Shown one piece after another: positions 42,982-50,819 of a stretch of 64,000 nt of DNA (the first letter of the stretch is position 1; each line of letters opens with the position of its first letter). The translations under genes were made by a program, and so were the position numbers. The notes under the pieces are model-generated. The model searched no databases. It saw only the letters and a program-made list of their open reading frames with translations, and was not told where the DNA came from. Source of the DNA: Phycisphaerales bacterium. GTDB taxonomy: Bacteria > Planctomycetota > Phycisphaerae > Phycisphaerales > UBA1924. Location of the stretch: positions 1 through 64,000 of the forward strand of contig JAJDCZ010000052.1 in NCBI GenBank assembly GCA_029260555.1. Direction: 5' to 3'.

Positions 42982-44022
42982 CGAGGTGCTCAGTTTCCAG
43001 CCTTGGATCTGGTCTTCGGGGTTGACCATTTTCCAGAGCCTTTCCATGAGAACTTTGAGACCCATGTGAGTTGCACCGCTGATTGTTAAGACCCGGTTTT
43101 GATCGTCTTTGAGCCCGAGTTCTTCGGTCAGGCTGAGCATGGCATCGAGTTGATCTGCCTGATCGGGGAGCAGGTCCATTTTGTTGAGCACGATGAGTTC
43201 GGGCTTGTTGGCAAGTTCCGGGGCGTATCGGAACATTTCTTCGCGAATGAGCATGTAGTTTTCTGCGGGCGTAGCGTCGGTTGCGGTGACATCGAGCACA
43301 TGGACGAGCACCCGGGTGCGTTCGACATGCCTGAGAAAATCATGACCTAAACCTGCACCACTTGCTGCACCTTCGATCAGACCCGGGATATCAGCCAGGA
43401 CGAGCCGACGCGATGCATCAAGCGAGGCGATGCCGAGTTGGGGGCTGAGCGTTGTAAAGGGGTAGTCTGCGATTTTGGGTGTCGCCCGGGTGAGTGCTGC
43501 GAGCAGGGTGGATTTGCCGGCGTTGGGTTTTCCGATGAAGCCAATGTCTGCGATGAGTTTGAGGTCGAGCCTGACATCGCAGACCTGTGCGGGTTGGCCG
43601 GGGGTGGTGTTTGACGGGGTCTGGTTGGTTGCGGATTTGAAGTGTTCGTTACCAAAGCCGCCCTTGCCGCCTTTGAGGAGGGTGATGCGATCGTTTTCGG
43701 TGACATCAGCGAGGAGTTCGCTGGTATCGCGGTCAAAGATGAGGGTGCCTGGGGGGACATTAATGATGCAGTCCTGGCCATTGGCACCGTGTTGCTGGCT
43801 GCCTCTTCCGGGTTCGCCATTTTGGGCTTTGTAGTGGTGTTTTCCACGGAAGTTTACAAGTGTGGTGATATTGGGATCACCTGTGAAGATGACGGAGCCG
43901 CCATCGCCGCCGTCGCCGCCATCGGGGCCGCCTTTGGGGACATATTTTTCACGCCGGAAGGAGACGCACCCGTCGCCTCCTTTTCCTGAGCGGATTTGAA
44001 TGAGGGCTTGGTCTACAAACAT
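42976..44022 (-). CDS. obg: Obg GTPase (CgtA/ObgE)
   Basis: Essential ribosome-associated GTPase, 348 residues. N-terminal glycine-rich Obg fold (GKGGDGCVSFRREKYVPKGG), G1 FIGKPNAGKSTLLAAL, G3 LADIPGLIEGAASGAGLG, G4 VLNKMDLL and LTISGATHMGLKVLMERLWK at the end. Start chosen at 44022 (MFVDQALIQIRSGK), which fits Obg starts; the upstream ATG would add 14 residues. It is convergent with the tlyA-like gene, stop codons overlapping. Confidence 0.95.
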   Translation of the reverse strand: MFVDQALIQIRSGKGGDGCVSFRREKYVPKGGPDGGDGGDGGSVIFTGDPNITTLVNFRGKHHYKAQNGEPGRGSQQHGANGQDCIINVPPGTLIFDRDTSELLADVTENDRITLLKGGKGGFGNEHFKSATNQTPSNTTPGQPAQVCDVRLDLKLIADIGFIGKPNAGKSTLLAALTRATPKIADYPFTTLSPQLGIASLDASRRLVLADIPGLIEGAASGAGLGHDFLRHVERTRVLVHVLDVTATDATPAENYMLIREEMFRYAPELANKPELIVLNKMDLLPDQADQLDAMLSLTEELGLKDDQNRVLTISGATHMGLKVLMERLWKMVNPEDQIQGWKLSTSS

Positions 44023-44091
44023 GCCAGACGATAGAACCTGAGTCTGGCAGAAGCGATTATTCAATCAGAAAGCAAGTTGTGATGAGCAGGA

Positions 44092-44478
44092 TCAGGCGGC
44101 GCGTTTGTCGCTGGTGTTGAGGTATTGTGTGAGTTTGTCCAGTGCGGTTGAGTCGGCAAAGCCATTGAATACTGCAGCCATGCGGATTGGGCCGGGTTCT
44201 TCAGTGTCAATCCAGACCACGGTTGCTCCGACCAGAACGGACCGGGTGGTGCCTAATTCGTTGCAGCCGGGTATAAAGGGGAGCTCAATGAGCATTTCAA
44301 CAGGTGTGCCTGGTTCGATGATTTCATCGAGTTCAAACTGAATCCCGCCTATGGAGATGTCGTAGGCATGGCCTTTTTGATCGAACAGTTCATGATCCAG
44401 CTTTCGCACGGAGATGCCGGTATACATGGGGCGAAGCTCGTACCTGGGATGTATTCTACGATCGTGTGCCTGTTCCAT
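44092..44478 (-). CDS. PilZ domain protein
   Basis: 128 residues. RRIHPRYELRPMYTG fits RxxxR of PilZ, and YDISIGGIQFELDEII fits DxSxxG, the two c-di-GMP-contact motifs. The rest is a single beta barrel plus C-terminal helix. Start at 44478 (MEQAHDRR) follows AAGGAG by 7 bases; a longer open frame is rejected. It may link c-di-GMP to motility or envelope, but no partner is adjacent. Confidence 0.85.
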   Translation of the reverse strand: MEQAHDRRIHPRYELRPMYTGISVRKLDHELFDQKGHAYDISIGGIQFELDEIIEPGTPVEMLIELPFIPGCNELGTTRSVLVGATVVWIDTEEPGPIRMAAVFNGFADSTALDKLTQYLNTSDKRAA

Positions 44479-44609
44479 GGTGCTGCTCCTTGCTCTGCCT
44501 GTCCCGGGGCATTTTGAGCCCGGGTTCTGATGTGGATATCGGGCGTGAGAGCCTCTGACTTGAGCATGGTGCTGAGGCATGGGGGTGAAAATATTGAATC
44601 CGCTGGAAA

Positions 44610-45698
44610 TCATTTTAATTCGGGCAGATTGAGCATTTGAACGAGATTGGTGGCGATGCCAGGGCTGGTCATGCCTCCGACGATGACCCAGCGTCCATGG
44701 CCGATCGAGATCAGGCCGCGATGGTCCATGGTGGGAACCCAGCAGGCGGGGGGTGAGGTTTGTTTGATGGCGAGTGAATCGGGCTGAAAAATGAGCAACT
44801 GGCGTAGTGGTGTTGCGGGGGATTTGTCGTAGCCGATGCCTGAGATATTGTAGGGGCGGTGCGTGCCTCCCACGATGTATGCTGGACCTGAGTGTGATGC
44901 CCCGGCGTTACTGGCAGCGCGGTAGGTGGCTTGGCCGGGGTGCTCAGGCAATGTGCGCCAGGTGATTGATGCGGGGGTTTGTGGATTCAGCGTGCCAATC
45001 CAGATGTCGTTTGAGATGACGAAGCCCAGATCGTTTTTGACGCCTCCTTCGATGATGAGGGTGTCGCCTGTGATGCTTCCGGATTGGCCAAAGAGGCCGG
45101 AGTGTGGTGCGGGCAGTGGAGTTGCCTGTGTCCACGAGTTTGTCATGGTGTCGTAGATCTGGATTGCGGGGGTGTTGTCGTTGGTGGGACCATGCCAGCC
45201 ACTGACCAGAACTATGTATCGATCACGCCAGGCGCAGGCGAGGGTGTCGTCGACTTCCGTGGGCACGGTTGAGACTTGCATGAAGTTGTCGAGGTCAAGG
45301 TCATAGTGGAAGAGTCTGGGTTCGGTGACTTCGGTGGCATCTTCCATGACAGCGTAGCCTCCGACGAGGTAGACCTGGTCTGCGATGGTGAGGGCGCTGG
45401 CACCGATGCGTGGTTTGCTGTTGGTCAAAGGTGCATCGGCGAGTTGAACCCAGTGGTCCTGCCCCTGATCCAGGCGATAGCACGCAGGGGTGATGGTTTG
45501 CACAGCTTTGGGGTGGGTGATGCCCATGAAGGAGTAAATCGACCAGGTGCCATCATCATGGATCACGGAAGTGACAGCGTTGTTTGAGATGGAGACGGGG
45601 TAGGCTGGGAGTCGGCAAGCCTGTGGCGTGCAGCCGACGATTATGAGTGTGATCGGGAGCAGGATCAGGTTCAGTGTGAATGACATGATTGTGCGCAT
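44610..45698 (-). CDS. Kelch-type beta-propeller lipoprotein
   Basis: 362 residues. Lipoprotein signal with lipobox LIIVGC (Cys23), then repeated blades with the Kelch pattern VYLVGGYAVM, YIVLVSGWHG, TLIIEGGVKN, AYIVGGTHRP and WVIVGGMTSP. Such propellers are often binding platforms, occasionally galactose oxidase-like, but no copper-site residues were identified. AAGGA precedes the ATG at 45698 by 8 bases. Confidence 0.75.
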   Translation of the reverse strand: MRTIMSFTLNLILLPITLIIVGCTPQACRLPAYPVSISNNAVTSVIHDDGTWSIYSFMGITHPKAVQTITPACYRLDQGQDHWVQLADAPLTNSKPRIGASALTIADQVYLVGGYAVMEDATEVTEPRLFHYDLDLDNFMQVSTVPTEVDDTLACAWRDRYIVLVSGWHGPTNDNTPAIQIYDTMTNSWTQATPLPAPHSGLFGQSGSITGDTLIIEGGVKNDLGFVISNDIWIGTLNPQTPASITWRTLPEHPGQATYRAASNAGASHSGPAYIVGGTHRPYNISGIGYDKSPATPLRQLLIFQPDSLAIKQTSPPACWVPTMDHRGLISIGHGRWVIVGGMTSPGIATNLVQMLNLPELK

Positions 45699-45788
45699 GG
45701 ATGAGATCCTTTTTCAGTATTCAGAATGCATTGTTGCTGACAATGGTTAGACTCTGCATCACAAAGCCAGCAAAAGGAGGCACCAGCG

Positions 45789-46535
45789 ATGAAGCTGCGA
45801 AAGACAACATACACAGTTCATCGTTGGCTGGGGATCATTATTTCGTTTCAGTTGTTGGCCTGGAGTGTGGGCGGGCTGATGTTCAGCTTGCTGGACATTG
45901 ATCTGGTGCACGGGGATACGAGGAGTACCGGTTCGCTACCGATTGTTTTATCTGGGGAGAGTTCATTTGTCAGCCCGCAGGATGCGATTGCGGAGGCTTT
46001 GAAAGAGGGGGTTGATCTGGCGGGGTTGACTGCGGTGATGCTGATGGATCGTGGTTTGGGCCCACGATATGAACTCGTTGTCAGCACTCAGCCAGTAGCG
46101 ATCGCTGCGATCGATGCGGTAACGGGAAAACTGGTCAGCCCGATTTCAGAGGATGAGGCAAAGTGGTTGGCTGGGCGTGATTTTATTCCTGAGTCTCGGA
46201 TCCGGGCTGTCAGCTTCATCACGGATCAACAACCCAGCGAATATCGGAGTAAGCCTTTGCCAGTGTACCGAGTCGATTTTGATCATCCGAGTGAGACGCA
46301 TGTGTATGTGCATGCGATCACGGGGCGGGTGATGGCCAGGCGAAATCGTGCGTGGCGAACATTTGATTTTTTCTGGATGCTTCACATCATGGATTACAAC
46401 GAGCGTGAAGATTTTAATCATCCGCTGTTGAGCGTGATGAGTCTGGTGGCGGTGCTAACAGCAGGGACGGGGTTGACCCTTTGGAGCTGGCGGTATGTGC
46501 CCAGGCTTCGATCCAAGAGTGGGAAGCAGTCTTGA
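45789..46535 (+). CDS. PepSY-domain membrane protein
   Basis: 248 residues. N-terminal YTVHRWLGIIISFQLLAWSV (His in the first helix as in PepSY membrane proteins), a middle extracytoplasmic domain with two PepSY-type motifs (AIAAIDAVTGKLVSPI, HVYVHAITGRVMARRN), a second helix (LLSVMSLVAVLTAGTGLTLW) near the C terminus. Related proteins handle ferric siderophore reduction or peptidase inhibition; which applies is not clear. AAGGAGG lies 8 bases before the ATG. Confidence 0.8.
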   Translation: MKLRKTTYTVHRWLGIIISFQLLAWSVGGLMFSLLDIDLVHGDTRSTGSLPIVLSGESSFVSPQDAIAEALKEGVDLAGLTAVMLMDRGLGPRYELVVSTQPVAIAAIDAVTGKLVSPISEDEAKWLAGRDFIPESRIRAVSFITDQQPSEYRSKPLPVYRVDFDHPSETHVYVHAITGRVMARRNRAWRTFDFFWMLHIMDYNEREDFNHPLLSVMSLVAVLTAGTGLTLWSWRYVPRLRSKSGKQS

Positions 46536-46547
46536 GATTGTGAGTGA

Positions 46548-46586
46548 GGGGGGGATTGTGGGAGGGGGGGATTGTGGGAGGGGGGG
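46548..46586 (+). repeat. Tandem G-rich repeat (16-bp unit with G7 tracts)
   Basis: The unit ATTGTGGGAGGGGGGG occurs twice after an initial run of seven G, giving G7 tracts at 46548-46554, 46564-46570 and 46580-46586. It lies between the 3' ends of the PepSY and LuxR genes. The same unit type appears in degenerate form in the C-tract pair at 30217-30230 (reverse strand). Confidence 0.8.
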
Positions 46587-46598
46587 ATTCATTCAGGA

Positions 46599-46637
46599 TG
46601 AAGACCGCTTCCTGACGGGCGCGGCTCGTTTTGACGG
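46599..46637. repeat. Degenerate copy of dispersed palindromic element
   Basis: GAAGACCGCTTCCTGACGGG followed by CGCGGCTCGTTTTG resembles the right arm GAAGACCGCTCCCTCACGG...CGCGGCTCGTT of the element at 37531. Located between two convergent genes. No left arm was found. Confidence 0.5.
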
Positions 46638-46693
46638 GCTTGGTTCGTTTTGACGGGTGTGGGCGCTGGCGTGCTTTTATTGCATGCTGTGTA

Positions 46694-47404
46694 TTAGATG
46701 CGTGTGCGATCGATATCGCGAAGTGAGAGGCCGGCTTTGCGTGCGATTTCAGCCAATCTGACGCGATCGTGCTCGCCGAGTTTTTTGCCAATGGAAGTGC
46801 GGTGGTGTTCGATGGTTTTGGGTGAGCGATGCAGGACATCGGCAATTTCGATGATGCGCATGCCTCGGCCTATGAGTGCGAGAACTTCAAGCTCGCGGTT
46901 GGTCAGCCTGTTGAGCGGGCCGAGCCTGACAACGCTGGATTCGATGATGCGATAATCGCCCGGCGGGATCTGGTCAATGTCGTCTTCAGAGACGCGACGG
47001 GTGATCACGAGAAAGAGTTGTGGGTGGTTTTCTTCGCTGTCACTATCTGAATCAGAGGGGATCGGAGAGATCCACGAGAGTTGCTGGCGGCCTTGCCAGA
47101 GTGTTCTGAGGAGAACAGGTTGTCCAGTCGAGGCAACCTCATTGAGTACCTTGATGCGCTCCTGAACCCATCGCTCGGGGAATAACTCTGACCAGTGCTT
47201 TGAGATCATGTCAGCTGGTCTGGCATCTTCGTCAAGGAAGATTTTCGTGCCATGCTGATTGATCCAGTGGGTGTGCCCATCAGCGGTGATGAGGGCAACG
47301 CCTGTGCCGGGTTCGCTGGCGATTGCCTCCAAGAATGGAACCAAGCCTTTTTGAGGCAGAATGGCGGGAAAATCCACATTTTTGTCGTAACCAGAGCTTT
47401 TCAT
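46694..47404 (-). CDS. LuxR-type transcription factor with PAS-like sensor
   Basis: 236 residues. The N-terminal PAS-like fold (ALITADGHTHWINQHGTKIF, AMISKHWSELFP-type region, ISPIPSDSDSDSEENHPQLF) is followed by a LuxR HTH (LTNRELEVLALIGRGMRIIE, VLHRSPKTIEHHRTSIGKKL). The target is unknown. A perfect palindrome ATTTC-CATA-GAAAT lies 7 bases upstream of the start and may be an autoregulatory site. It is divergent from the PEP-CTERM-like gene over a 434-bp region. Confidence 0.85.
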   Translation of the reverse strand: MKSSGYDKNVDFPAILPQKGLVPFLEAIASEPGTGVALITADGHTHWINQHGTKIFLDEDARPADMISKHWSELFPERWVQERIKVLNEVASTGQPVLLRTLWQGRQQLSWISPIPSDSDSDSEENHPQLFLVITRRVSEDDIDQIPPGDYRIIESSVVRLGPLNRLTNRELEVLALIGRGMRIIEIADVLHRSPKTIEHHRTSIGKKLGEHDRVRLAEIARKAGLSLRDIDRTRI

Positions 47405-47410
47405 GGCTCT

Positions 47411-47424
47411 ATTTCCATAGAAAT
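47411..47424 (-). promoter_or_regulatory. Inverted repeat before LuxR gene
   Basis: ATTTC-CATA-GAAAT, a perfect 5-bp inverted repeat with a 4-base spacer. It lies immediately upstream of the LuxR-type gene start, where an operator would be expected. Confidence 0.3.
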
Positions 47425-47670
47425 GGTGTCTCTCACTATCCTGCAGTTGCCAAACGATCAGGTTCCATTGTAGCCGTTTTTATTGATGCATGTTCTGTTT
47501 ACAGACAACTTTGGGGAAAACAAGAGTACTGGCTGGGCTGATCATATTCAATTTTTTAAATGTTGACATAGTCCGATAATATCTTGGCAAGTGTCATTCA
47601 GCGGATATCCAAGCGGCTCAAGTCCGAATATGGACTTCTCAGGGTGTTATTTGGCCATCTAAACCAAAAA

Positions 47671-47686
47671 ATCGTTGCAAAACGAT
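47671..47686. promoter_or_regulatory. Inverted repeat just upstream of -35
   Basis: ATCGTT-GCAA-AACGAT is a perfect 6-bp inverted repeat. It ends 9 bases before the -35 of the promoter of the exported protein gene, a usual place for an activator or repressor site. Confidence 0.4.
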
Positions 47687-47695
47687 GTAAACCCC

Positions 47696-47724
47696 TTGTA
47701 AAGCGAGATCCAAATTTGTATGAT
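47696..47724 (+). promoter_or_regulatory. Sigma-70 promoter of exported PEP-CTERM-like protein
   Basis: TTGTAA (47696-47701) - 17 bases - TATGAT (47719-47724) is a good housekeeping-type promoter. Start would be near 47731, leaving a leader of about 108 bases that can fold into two hairpins. Confidence 0.65.
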
Positions 47725-47730
47725 GTGCAC

Positions 47731-47838
47731 TGCACGAGAGAGTAACTTGTCTAGTTGTACTCTCAGGCTGATCGTAGATTTTCGTAAGATCTACCAGTCG
47801 ATTGTGAGCAGGCATGTGTGATGAAGGAGAGTTAGAAA
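47731..47838 (+). promoter_or_regulatory. Structured 5' leader of exported protein gene
   Basis: First hairpin: GAGAGTA (from about 47736) pairs with TACTCTC with a 13-base loop. Second: GTAGAT pairs with ATCTAC around a TTTCGTAAG loop, with CTG/CAG flanking pairs. GAAGGAGAG follows as ribosome site, 9-10 bases before the ATG. No known riboswitch class was recognised; it could stabilise the mRNA. Confidence 0.4.
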
Positions 47839-48354
47839 ATGAAGAACATTCTCGCAATGGTTGCGGTTGCTGGCTTTGCCACCTCCGCGATGGCTACTGG
47901 AACTTTCAGTTACAGTGGTGACAACATGGGTGGTCTGATGTGGGATCGTCCCATCGGTATGGGTCCTGGCATTTCAGGTCTTGGCCCGGTTGGTTATTCC
48001 GTTATTGAAGTCGGCGTCACCGCTTCTGGTGCTTACAACTTCGCCAGCGTTCAGGATTATGATGGATACCTGCATGTGTATGCCGGTTCCTTTAATCCTC
48101 TGGACCAGCTCACCGGCCTGATCGGTGCGAATGATGATGGCGTCGGTGGCATCGGCACATCAAACATTGATGCTGTGGCACTGACTGCTGGTACAAGCTA
48201 CTTCGTCGTGACCAGCGCATTTGCTGCTGCTGACATGGGTACCTTCACCAACACCATTGATGGTGGTCCCGGCAAGGCATTTGCTGTTCCTGCCCCCTCG
48301 GCTCTGGCACTGCTCGGCCTTGGTGGCCTGGTTGCTGGTCGTCGTCGCCGCTGA
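47839..48354 (+). CDS. Exported PEP-CTERM-like protein
   Basis: 171 residues. Cleavable signal peptide (ILAMVAVAGFATSAMA), a mature domain with Gly/Thr/Asp-rich beta strands (VEVG-, DGVGGIGTSNIDAVALTA) like a jelly-roll or DUF4114-like fold, and the C-terminal sorting tail: VPAPSALALLGLGG, short hydrophobic stretch, then Arg-rich end RRRR. This is a variant PEP-CTERM tail with Pro-Ala-Pro in place of Pro-Glu-Pro. The exosortase and processing enzymes are not in this window. Strong promoter and a terminator suggest it is made on its own at a good level. Confidence 0.85.
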   Translation: MKNILAMVAVAGFATSAMATGTFSYSGDNMGGLMWDRPIGMGPGISGLGPVGYSVIEVGVTASGAYNFASVQDYDGYLHVYAGSFNPLDQLTGLIGANDDGVGGIGTSNIDAVALTAGTSYFVVTSAFAAADMGTFTNTIDGGPGKAFAVPAPSALALLGLGGLVAGRRRR

Positions 48355-48380
48355 ATAAGCGATTGATTCTGCTTATTTTT

Positions 48381-48417
48381 CAACCGCTCGGGTTCACGCC
48401 CGGGCGGTTGTTTTTTT
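48381..48417 (+). terminator. Intrinsic terminator after exported protein gene
   Basis: CAACCGCTCGGG-TTCACG-CCCGGGCGGTTG forms a 12-bp stem (one G-T pair) followed by seven T. It starts 27 bases after the stop codon. Confidence 0.9.
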
Positions 48418-48462
48418 GAGCCTGCAACCATGTGGCTGGTACTCTGGCTATTGTTGGGTTCC

Positions 48463-49032
48463 ATGAGACGCTCGCTGCTGGATGCACACAAGGCCCTGGA
48501 CACGCTGATTAACGATGAGCGGGCGGTTTCGCGCCTGGAAACGGTGGCATCGCTGCTGGCGACGCGGTTCAAGCAAGGGTCAAAGGTGCTGACCTGTGGC
48601 AATGGCGGGTCAGCGTGTGATGCGATGCACTTTTGCGAGGAGCTAACGGGGCGGTTTCGCAATGATCGCCCCCCACTGCCTGCGATTGCGTGCAGCGATG
48701 TGGGGCATATCACATGCACCGCCAATGACTATGGCTATGAGCATGTTTTCAGTCGGTGGATCAAGGCGCTGGGCAATGAGGGTGATGTGCTTGTTGTGCT
48801 ATCGACGAGTGGTAACAGCCGAAACATTCTGCGTGCGGTTGATGCAGCGGGGGAGAAGGGGCTTACGCGTGTTGCGCTGCTGGGTAAAACCGGAGGGGTG
48901 CTGGCGGGGCTTTGCGAGCATCAATGGGTTATTCCCGGGCAAACCGCAGACCGTATCCAGGAAGTTCACATGCTCATTTTGCACACGCTGATCCAGGGTG
49001 TGGAGCAGAGGCTGTTTCCTGAACAAGCCTGA
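48463..49032 (+). CDS. gmhA: Phosphoheptose isomerase (SIS domain)
   Basis: 189 residues. SIS-domain protein with LTCGNGGSACDAMHFCEELT, RPPLPAIACSDVGHITCTAN, VVLSTSGNSRNILRAVDAAG and WVIPGQTADRIQEVHMLILH, typical of GmhA, which converts sedoheptulose 7-phosphate to heptose 7-phosphate for LPS. The start ATG at 48463 (MRRSLLDAHK) is chosen over one at 48430, which would add a hydrophobic stretch encoded just after the terminator. No strong ribosome site is visible. The other heptose genes are not here. Confidence 0.85.
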   Translation: MRRSLLDAHKALDTLINDERAVSRLETVASLLATRFKQGSKVLTCGNGGSACDAMHFCEELTGRFRNDRPPLPAIACSDVGHITCTANDYGYEHVFSRWIKALGNEGDVLVVLSTSGNSRNILRAVDAAGEKGLTRVALLGKTGGVLAGLCEHQWVIPGQTADRIQEVHMLILHTLIQGVEQRLFPEQA

Positions 49033-49075
49033 GCGGACAAGGTCATGTCGATAGTTCAATCCGGGGTCATCTTTT

Positions 49076-49154
49076 GCGAGCCGCGACCGTGAGGGAGCGT
49101 TTGTGTAAATTTTAAAAACTCGAAGATCGCTCCCTTATGTTCGCGGCTCGTTGG
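49076..49154. repeat. Dispersed palindromic element, copy D
   Basis: GCGAGCCGCGACCGTGAGGG (from 49076) and GATCGCTCCCTTATGTTCGC (from 49125, continuing GGCTCGTT) are inverted copies of about 25 bases with an AT-rich spacer. It covers the convergent ends of gmhA and purD and overlaps the last codons of purD slightly, so a bidirectional terminator role is plausible. Confidence 0.85.
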
Positions 49155-50433
49155 ATGCGATGTCTCGGCGACAGACCATGCCTTGGAAATGGATCAGGTC
49201 TACAGCCTGGTACGCGCGTTCGCGTGCCTGCTCGAGAGTATCGCCCATTGCGGTGACATTGAGGACCCGTCCTCCAGCGGTGACGAGCTGACCATCTTTA
49301 TCGAGCGCTGTTCCTGCCTGGAAGACGGTCACGCCTGGGACTTGCTGGGCTTGATCCATGCCTGTGATGGGAACACCTGTGCGTGGATTGTCGGGGTAGC
49401 CTTCACTTGCCAGAACGACGGTGCAGCAGGTGCCTTGCTCCCAGCTGATGTCCACGCTGGCGAGTTTTCGTGATGCGGTTCCAGCAAGGAGTGAGACCAG
49501 ATCAGTCTTGATCCGTGGCATGATGATCTGACATTCGGGATCACCAAAGCGTACATTGAACTCGAGCACTCTGGGGCCAGCGTGGGTGAGCATGAGACCT
49601 GCATAGAGAACGCCACGGTAATCGATTGATTCGCGTTTGAAGGCTTCGACGACGGGGAGGAGGATGTCTTGTTCGATGCGGATCATGAGTTTTTCGTTGA
49701 TGAGCGTGCTGGGGCCGAAGGCACCCATGCCTCCGGTGTTGGGGCCTTTGTCGCCATCGAGCAGGCGTTTGTGATCCTGACAGGCATCGAGGATGTAGAG
49801 GCTTCGGCCATCGAAGAGAGCGAAGACGGAGATTTCCGGGCCTGCGAGTTTTTCTTCGATGATGACGGTTCGCCCTGCATCGCCGAAGGCTTTGTCGACC
49901 AGTATGGCATTGAGGGCATTGAGGGCTTCGTCTTGTGAATCGGGGACGAAGACGCCTTTGCCTTTGGCAAGGCCTGCCGCTTTGATGACCTGAGGCGTGT
50001 TTCTTGATTCAAGGTATTCACGGGCATTGTCAAAATCGGTGAATGAGCGGCCTTCGGCCATGGAAACGGATGCTGATCGAAACAGATCTCGCGCCCAGGC
50101 TTTGTCAGCTTCAAGCCGAGCACCTTCTGCCACTGGGCCAAACACCAGCCGGGATTCGGTGGCCAGGGCATTGACAAGTCCTTCAGCCAAGGGATCTTCG
50201 GGGCCTACGACGATCAGTGAGACATCGTGATGATCGCAGAACTGCTCCAAGCGGTAGGCTTGTTTGGCATCGACAGGGACATCAATGGGTCTTGCCAGAG
50301 CTGCGATACCCGGATTGCTGGTGCCTGAGGCATAGAGGGTGTTGAGCGTGGGTGACTGGGCGAGTTTCCATGCCAGAGCATGCTCGCGGCCTCCAGCACC
50401 GATGAGAAGTACATTTCGTTTGGTCGATTGCAT
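49135..50433 (-). CDS. purD: Phosphoribosylamine-glycine ligase (GARS)
   Basis: 432 residues, ATP-grasp enzyme of purine synthesis. N-terminal VLLIGAGGREHALAWKLAQS, GPEDPLAEGLVNAL, KAAGLAKGKGVFV, ATP-grasp KLAGPEISVFALFDGRSLYI and NTGGMGAFGP, and C-terminal LEFNVRFGDPECQIIMPRIK. All standard for PurD. The last few codons lie in one arm of the palindromic repeat (ASNEPRT end). Confidence 0.96.
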   Translation of the reverse strand: MQSTKRNVLLIGAGGREHALAWKLAQSPTLNTLYASGTSNPGIAALARPIDVPVDAKQAYRLEQFCDHHDVSLIVVGPEDPLAEGLVNALATESRLVFGPVAEGARLEADKAWARDLFRSASVSMAEGRSFTDFDNAREYLESRNTPQVIKAAGLAKGKGVFVPDSQDEALNALNAILVDKAFGDAGRTVIIEEKLAGPEISVFALFDGRSLYILDACQDHKRLLDGDKGPNTGGMGAFGPSTLINEKLMIRIEQDILLPVVEAFKRESIDYRGVLYAGLMLTHAGPRVLEFNVRFGDPECQIIMPRIKTDLVSLLAGTASRKLASVDISWEQGTCCTVVLASEGYPDNPRTGVPITGMDQAQQVPGVTVFQAGTALDKDGQLVTAGGRVLNVTAMGDTLEQARERAYQAVDLIHFQGMVCRRDIASNEPRT

Positions 50434-50487
50434 CGCGCGATGATAGACCGGGTTGCAACTGACGGCTCAATGAGGGTATGAAAACTG

Positions 50488-50561
50488 ACGAGTTGTGGCT
50501 TGGAGGGTGCGATTGACTGGCTTTGGAAGTTGAAGATCGCTCCCTTACGGTCGCGGCTCGG
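50488..50561. repeat. Dispersed palindromic element, copy E
   Basis: The right arm GAAGATCGCTCCCTTACGG (50532 onward, continuing TCGCGGCTCG) is nearly perfect. The left arm at 50488-50513 (ACGAGTTGTGGCTTGGAGGG...) is degenerate. It lies between purD and the tRNA. Confidence 0.7.
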
Positions 50562-50646
50562 TGGCTTTCAGATGCGATCTGCTGGAGCAAGAGGGGGGCT
50601 TGAATCTCACGAGATGGTCTATAAGGGTTTGTTCCCGATGAAATGC

Positions 50647-50675
50647 TTGACGCTCTGGATGGGTGGGTCTATGGT
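50647..50675 (+). promoter_or_regulatory. Promoter of initiator tRNA
   Basis: TTGACG (50647-50652), 17 bases, TATGGT (50670-50675). Transcription would begin near 50682, 7 bases before the mature 5' end of the tRNA. Confidence 0.6.
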
Positions 50676-50688
50676 GGCTGACCTAGAT

Positions 50689-50762
<74 letters not shown>

Positions 50763-50768
50763 TTCCCA

Positions 50769-50792
50769 GGCCGGTTGCAAACGCAGCCGGCC
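50769..50792 (+). other. Hairpin immediately after tRNA
   Basis: GGCCGGTTGC-AAAC-GCAGCCGGCC forms a 10-bp stem with one G-T pair. No T-tract follows. It starts 7 bases after the tRNA and could aid 3' processing or protect the transcript. Confidence 0.5.
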
Positions 50793-50819
50793 CCACGGTT
50801 CACGCCAGTCGATGACGAG

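Noticed and set aside
46548-46586. CRISPR array
   Set aside because: Direct repeats are G-rich and adjacent without spacers, and no cas genes are near.
47563-47580. TTGACA with GATAAT as a promoter for the exported protein
   Set aside because: Only 6 bases separate the boxes and no fitting -10 exists at 17 bases; the promoter at 47696-47724 is better.
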